DNA from: Myxococcales bacterium
GTDB taxonomy: Bacteria; Myxococcota_A; Polyangia; Polyangiales; Polyangiaceae
Assembly (NCBI GenBank): GCA_016212965.1
Contig: JACRDA010000107.1
Coordinates: 1 to 36,593, forward strand
Direction: 5' to 3'
Length of the DNA: 36,593 nt
The notes below the pieces were generated by a model, which ran no database searches, was not told the origin of the DNA, and was given only the letters and a program-made list of their open reading frames with translations. Positions 32,433 through 36,593 of this stretch are shown here, piece after piece. Position numbers and translations under genes: made by a program. Numbering within the stretch: the first letter of the stretch is position 1; every line of letters starts with the position of its first letter.

Positions 32433-35114
32433 ATGCAGCGAGGTGCAGACGGCGACCGGCACGGTGCGCTCGCGGACGCGTGGGCGGAGCGCGAGCGCGG
32501 CGCGGCCGGCGCGCAGCCGCCCCGGCGCTGGGTCGCACGCCTGAGGCGGGACAGGTCCGCGCTCGTCGGGGCGACCTTGTGCGCGCTGCTCGCGGTGTTC
32601 GCCCTCTTCGGACCGCTCGTCGCGGCGGACCCGCTCGTGAGCGACTTCGCGCTCGAGCGCGCACCGAGCGGCGCCCCTCCCGGACCGTCGTGGGCACACC
32701 CCCTCGGAACCGACCCCCTGTTCCGCGATCTGCTCGGGCGGCTGGCCGTCGGGGCACGAACGTCGCTCTTCGTCGGCGTCGGAGCCACGCTCATCGCGCT
32801 CACGGTCGGGACGGCCGTCGGCCTCACGTCGGGGCTGTGCGAGGGGGTGGGCTCGAGCCGCGGCGAGCCGGGCGCCCGCCGCCGCCCGCCGCTCTGGCTC
32901 GTCGACACGCTGCTCATGCGGCTGTGCGACGTCGCGCTCGCGTTTCCGTTCCTCTTGTTGGTCACTGCCGTGGGTGCGGCGCTCGGACGCACGACGGCCG
33001 TGGGCGTCGTCCTCATCCTCGGGCTCACCAGCTGGACGGGGGTCGCACGCCTGGTGCGGGGCAAGACCCTGATCCTCAGGAGCCAGACCTACGTCCTCGC
33101 CGCCCGCGCCCTCGGCGCGCGCTCCTGGCGGGTCGCGTGGCGCCACGTCCTGCCCGGCCTGCTCGGGACCTTGCTCGTGATCGGCAGCCAGACCGTCGCC
33201 GCGATGATCCTGGCCGAGGCCGTGCTCGGCTACCTCACGCTCGGGCTCGAGCCGCCCACCCCGTCGTGGGGCCGCATGCTGCACGAGGCGCAGGGCTACC
33301 TCGGCCTGCGCATGGCGCTCGTGGCGCTCCCGGGCGCGTGCATCCTGTTCGCCGTGCTCGGCTTCCATCGCCTCGGTGAGGGTCTCGAGGACGCCATCGA
33401 GCCGCGCCGCACGCGCGCCGAGCGCCGCGCCCTGCCCGCGGACCTCTTGCTGGCCGCGGGCGTGCTGCTCCTGCTCGGCATGGCGCGGCCGCACACCCCC
33501 GCGCCCCCGCTCGGCGCGCCCGCGGCAGCCGAGGAGCCCGTGAGCCCCGGTGGGTGGCTGCGCGTGGCGACGACCGCCGGCCTGCGCACGCTGGACCCGG
33601 CGGTGGCCTACGACGAGGCCGCCCGCGAGCTCGGCGAGCTCTTGTTCGCGCGGCTCTTGCGCTACGACGCGGCGGGCGAGCTCGTGCCCGACCTCGCGGC
33701 GTCCTACGAGGCCGAGGACGGTGGGCGACGCTACCTGTTCACGCTGCGCCCCGGTCTCACCTTCCACGACGGCTCGCCGCTCGGCGCCGCGGACGTCAAG
33801 CGCTCGCTCGAGCGGGCGCTCGGTCCGAAGAGCCCCGGGCCGGCGAGCCTCTACGAGGGCATCGTCGGGTTCGGGGCGTTCCGGCAGGGCGCGGCGCCCG
33901 AGCTCGTGGGCGTGCGCGTGCTCGGCGCCGATCGCATCGCGATCGACCTCGCCGGCCCCCAGGCCACCTTCCTGCCGCTCTTGACGCTCGGCTTCGCCGC
34001 GCCGGTGTGCGCGTCGTCGCCGCCCCCCGACACGAAGGGTGCCGTCGAGCCGTGCGGCGCCGGCCCGTTCCGCCTCGCGAGCTGGGAGCGGGGGCAGCGC
34101 GTGGTGCTGGAGCGCTTCGAGCGCTACCACGAGCGCGGACTGCCGCGGCTCGACGGGATCGTGTGGCACCTGGAAGTGCCGGCGCAGACCCAGCGCTACC
34201 GCTTCGAGAAGGGCGAGCTCGACCTAGCCCGCGAGCTCGGCACCGCGGACGTGGCCCTCTACGCCGCGGCGCCGACCTGGCGCGGCCACGTGCGTGGCGC
34301 GAGCGAGCCCGCGACGCAGGGCGTGTTCCTCAACACCGAGCTGCCCCCATTCGACGTGCGCGCCGTGCGACGGGCCGTGCGACGGGCGCTCGACCCCAGC
34401 GTCCTCGGCAAGCTGCGCCCGACGCTCGAGACGGCGGACCGCCTCCTGCCGCCGTCCGTGCCGGGGCCGCGCGAGCGCCCCTCGCTCGCCGAGCACGACG
34501 AGGCGGGCGCCCTCGCCCTCATGGCCGAGGCCGGCTACCCCTTCGACCCGGCCACCGGGCGCGGCGGCTACCCCGAGATCGTCGACTACGTGGTCGTGCC
34601 CGACAGCCTCGAGCAGGCGGCCGCGGAGGTCTTCCAGCAGCAGCTCGCGCGCATCGGGCTGCGCATCCGCATCCGCGCGGTGGCCTACGCCACCTACCTC
34701 GCCGAGATCTCGCGACGGCGCACGGCCCGCATGGGCTGGGCGGGCTGGCACGCCGATTTCCCCGACTGGACGAACTTCTTCCGCCCGACGCTCACCTCGG
34801 GCGCGATCTCGGAGACGGGCTCCACCAACGTCGCGTTCTTCGCGTCGGCCGAGCTCGACGCGCTGGTCGAGCGGGGCGAGCGCGAGCCCGATCCCGGCGT
34901 CCGCGCCGAGCTCTACGAGCGCGTCGAGCGCCTCGTGCAGGCCGAGGCGCCCTGGATTCCGACGTACCGCAGCCGCCGCTTCGAGCTCGCTCACGCCTAC
35001 GTGATGGGGCTCGAGCAGGGTGCGCAGCCTGGCTCGGGCCTCGACCGCGCGTGGCTGGCACGGAGCGCGACCTCCGCCCAGCGCGTGCTCGAGCCGCCGG
35101 GGGTGGCGAGGTGA
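32433..35114 (+). CDS. DppC-type permease fused to family-5 substrate-binding protein
   Basis: An 893-residue fusion. Residues 1-330 are an Opp/Dpp C-type permease: an N-terminal membrane helix (about 42-64), GTDPLFRDLLGRLAVGARTS, and the EAA loop ARALGARSWRVAWRHVLP (224-241) that docks the ATPase. Residues 334-350 form an extra hydrophobic segment (LPADLLLAAGVLLLLG) that would carry the chain out of the membrane. Residues 372-885 are a peptide/nickel-type binding protein (LRTLDPAVAYDEAARELG, LRPGLTFHDGSPLGAADV, VFLNTELPPFDVRAVRRAV). No in-frame start with its own signal sequence precedes the binding domain, so the fusion is genuine. It is followed by the B-type permease in a GTGA overlap. 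Confidence 0.92.
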   Translation: MQRGADGDRHGALADAWAERERGAAGAQPPRRWVARLRRDRSALVGATLCALLAVFALFGPLVAADPLVSDFALERAPSGAPPGPSWAHPLGTDPLFRDLLGRLAVGARTSLFVGVGATLIALTVGTAVGLTSGLCEGVGSSRGEPGARRRPPLWLVDTLLMRLCDVALAFPFLLLVTAVGAALGRTTAVGVVLILGLTSWTGVARLVRGKTLILRSQTYVLAARALGARSWRVAWRHVLPGLLGTLLVIGSQTVAAMILAEAVLGYLTLGLEPPTPSWGRMLHEAQGYLGLRMALVALPGACILFAVLGFHRLGEGLEDAIEPRRTRAERRALPADLLLAAGVLLLLGMARPHTPAPPLGAPAAAEEPVSPGGWLRVATTAGLRTLDPAVAYDEAARELGELLFARLLRYDAAGELVPDLAASYEAEDGGRRYLFTLRPGLTFHDGSPLGAADVKRSLERALGPKSPGPASLYEGIVGFGAFRQGAAPELVGVRVLGADRIAIDLAGPQATFLPLLTLGFAAPVCASSPPPDTKGAVEPCGAGPFRLASWERGQRVVLERFERYHERGLPRLDGIVWHLEVPAQTQRYRFEKGELDLARELGTADVALYAAAPTWRGHVRGASEPATQGVFLNTELPPFDVRAVRRAVRRALDPSVLGKLRPTLETADRLLPPSVPGPRERPSLAEHDEAGALALMAEAGYPFDPATGRGGYPEIVDYVVVPDSLEQAAAEVFQQQLARIGLRIRIRAVAYATYLAEISRRRTARMGWAGWHADFPDWTNFFRPTLTSGAISETGSTNVAFFASAELDALVERGEREPDPGVRAELYERVERLVQAEAPWIPTYRSRRFELAHAYVMGLEQGAQPGSGLDRAWLARSATSAQRVLEPPGVAR

Positions 35115-36214
35115 GGCCCCGGCGCACTGGCAGCGCGCGTGCGGTGGCGCGGTACCTGGCGCGGCGCCTCGCGTGGGCGGCGCTCGTCATCGTCGGGGTC
35201 GGTACCCTCGCCTTCCTGCTCGAGCGCACGCTGCCCGGCGACCCGGCGCAGCTGCTGCTCGGCGCGCAGGCGAGCAAGAAGGACCGCGACCGAGCCGCCG
35301 AGGTGTACGGGCTCGATGCACCGCTCGGCGAGCAGTACCTGCTCTTCTGGCAACGGCTGTGGCACCGCCGCGCAGATCCGGCGGATGGCGCGCTGCCAGC
35401 ACCGCTGCGCGCGCTGGCCGGCGCGGTGTCCATCGGCGGCGACGACGCGGACCACCAGAGCTGCGCCGCCGTCGTCGGTCCCTGGCACGTCGATCTCGGG
35501 TACAGCCCGCTCTACCGCCGGCCCGTGGCGGCCCTGCTCGCCGAGCGCGCGCTCGCGTCGCTCGAGCTCGCGCTCGCGGCGCTCGGCCTGCAACTGGGGC
35601 TGGGGCTCGCCGCCGGCACGCTCGCGGCGCGACGGCGCGGCAGCGTGTGGGACCGGCTCACCATCGGAGCCGCGCTGCTCGGCGCCTCGGCGCCCGTCTT
35701 CGTCACGGGGCTCGGCCTGCAGTACCTGTTCGCGTACGAGCTCGGGTGGCTGCCCTACGACGCGGCGAGCGCCGGCCCCACCGGACGTCTCGCGGCCCTC
35801 GTGCTGCCCGCCCTCACGCTCGGCGTGTACGGGGCCGCGCTCTACGCCCGCATCAGCCGGGACGAGCTCGGCGCCGCGCTCGCGAGCGACCATGCGCGCG
35901 CCGCGCGGGCGCGCGGCGCCGGCGAGCTGCGCGTCTTGCTGGTTCACGCGCTGCGCAACGCGCTCGTGCCCATCGCCACCCTGTTCGTGCTCGAGCTCGG
36001 GGCGCTCGTCGGCGGTGCCGTGGTCACCGAGACCCTGTTCCGCTGGCCCGGGCTCGGCAAGCTCGCCGTCGACGCGCTCGTCAACCGCGACGGAGCGCTC
36101 ACCTTCGGGACCGTGCTCTTCGGCGCGGCCTGCATGGTCGCCGCAACCATCGTGCTGGACGTGCTCTACCTCGTCCTCGACCCGCGGCTGCGCCGCTCGG
36201 CACGCTCGCAGTGA
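35111..36214 (+). CDS. DppB/OppB-type ABC transporter permease
   Basis: A 367-residue membrane protein whose GTG (35111) overlaps the fusion gene's TGA. It has the B-type pattern: RRLAWAALVIVGVGTLAFLL, RTLPGDPAQLLLG, YGLDAPLGEQYLLFW, HVDLGYSPLYRRPVAALLAERA, the EAA loop DHARAARARGAGELRVLLVHALRNALVP, and the end ETLFRWPGLGKLAVDALVNRDG. About six membrane helices. It would pair with the C-type half of the fusion to form the channel for a peptide-type substrate. No ATPase gene follows in the window: the next gene, 27 bases on, is convergent. Confidence 0.92.
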   Translation: MRPRRTGSARAVARYLARRLAWAALVIVGVGTLAFLLERTLPGDPAQLLLGAQASKKDRDRAAEVYGLDAPLGEQYLLFWQRLWHRRADPADGALPAPLRALAGAVSIGGDDADHQSCAAVVGPWHVDLGYSPLYRRPVAALLAERALASLELALAALGLQLGLGLAAGTLAARRRGSVWDRLTIGAALLGASAPVFVTGLGLQYLFAYELGWLPYDAASAGPTGRLAALVLPALTLGVYGAALYARISRDELGAALASDHARAARARGAGELRVLLVHALRNALVPIATLFVLELGALVGGAVVTETLFRWPGLGKLAVDALVNRDGALTFGTVLFGAACMVAATIVLDVLYLVLDPRLRRSARSQ

Positions 36215-36241
36215 CCGTGGGCAGCGCAGCCCGCGCGGGGC

Positions 36242-36593
36242 TCACTTCGGCTTGTTGCGGTCGCGCCCACCGAACTGCAGGCAGTCGCCGTAGCGCGGGC
36301 TCTTGTGATCCGCGTTCGTGGCGCAGTCGTCGTAGGTGGCCCGCTTCTCCTCGAGGCGGCCGAGGGTCTCGTAGGCCACCGCCAGGTACACGTAGGGCAG
36401 CGGGTCGCCGGGGTCCTTCTCGATCGCGGCCTTGGCCATGGGGATGACGTCGTTCGAGCGGCCCATGTTGAGGAGCTTGTAGGCCTCGGCCTTCGGGTCG
36501 GCGACGTCCACCAGGGCGGAGCTCGACGCGCTGGCGCTCGCCGAGGCGCTGGCGCTCGCCGACGCCTCGGCGCTCGCCGAGGCGCCGGCGCTC
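36242..36593 (-). CDS. Partial Ser/Ala-rich protein with C-terminal TPR-like domain
   Basis: Only the C-terminal 116 codons are in the window; the frame is open through the right edge. The visible N-terminal part is a Ser/Ala repeat (ASASASAEAS-type, about 24 residues), probably a flexible linker. The rest is TPR-like (AYKLLNMGRSNDVIPMAKAA, YVYLAVAYETLGRLEEKRATYDDC) and ends CLQFGGRDRNKPK. A GTG at 36511 could be read as an internal start, but continuity of the linker argues for a longer protein. It might be an exported or membrane-anchored protein; the missing N-terminus prevents saying more. Confidence 0.65.
   Translation of the reverse strand, partial: SAGASASAEASASASASASASASSSALVDVADPKAEAYKLLNMGRSNDVIPMAKAAIEKDPGDPLPYVYLAVAYETLGRLEEKRATYDDCATNADHKSPRYGDCLQFGGRDRNKPK

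Noticed and set aside
33470-33545. Separate start for the substrate-binding domain (ATG near residue 350)
   Set aside because: This Met lies after the hydrophobic segment, so the product would lack a signal peptide; no ribosome-binding site supports it.
31401-34169. 922-codon minus-strand open frame opposite the hydrolase and permease genes
   Set aside because: His/Arg/Glu-rich with no recognisable domains; the plus strand is clearly coding.

Overview
This window is very GC-rich bacterial chromosome, with third codon positions almost always G or C. It most likely comes from a myxobacterium or close relative (Myxococcota). That placement is an inference from gene content: a Ser/Thr kinase fused to an ATPase and helical repeats, an FHA-DUF4388 protein, a sigma-54 activator whose sensory half is TPR-like, a large secreted metzincin lipoprotein, a solitary sigma region-4 protein and an L,D-transpeptidase with an SH3 domain. 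I see no phage, insertion sequence, CRISPR array, rRNA or tRNA. The long open frames opposite the real genes are by-products of base composition.

Layout. Positions 1-5343 are read leftward: a partial Ala/Gln-repeat protein, a double cyclic-nucleotide-binding protein, a small unknown, and a lipoprotein pair (L,D-transpeptidase then CapA-like protein, 1 base apart). A cytoplasmic beta-propeller protein (5559-8000, +) converges on a racemase/SCP2 pair (8010-9621, -). A UPRTase-like gene (9771-10586, +) converges on an APP1-like phosphatase that follows the kinase-ATPase gene (10609-14392, -). Divergent from the kinase are a SUKH gene and a 1658-residue metalloprotease lipoprotein (14575-20519, +), which ends at a strong terminator.

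From 20724 to 31227 everything reads leftward: histidine kinase then FHA-DUF4388 protein, and further right MerR regulator, sigma region-4-like protein, NadD, DUF2520 oxidoreductase, sigma-54 activator and a small lipoprotein. The last four are joined by gaps of 5 and 1 bases and a 4-base overlap. The right end (31575-36214, +) is a compact operon: an alpha/beta-hydrolase-fold protein lacking its nucleophile serine, a permease fused to a peptide-type substrate-binding protein, and a second permease. A partial Ser/Ala-rich TPR protein closes the window.

The most notable items are (1) the permease/substrate-binding fusion preceded by the serine-less hydrolase-like protein; (2) the NadD-DUF2520-sigma-54 activator-lipoprotein coupling; (3) a MerR gene with a readable promoter, an inverted repeat inside its spacer and an upstream A-tract; (4) a candidate sigma-54 promoter before the giant metzincin; (5) an L,D-transpeptidase with an altered active-site signature. 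All functions are assigned by motif reading; no database search was possible.
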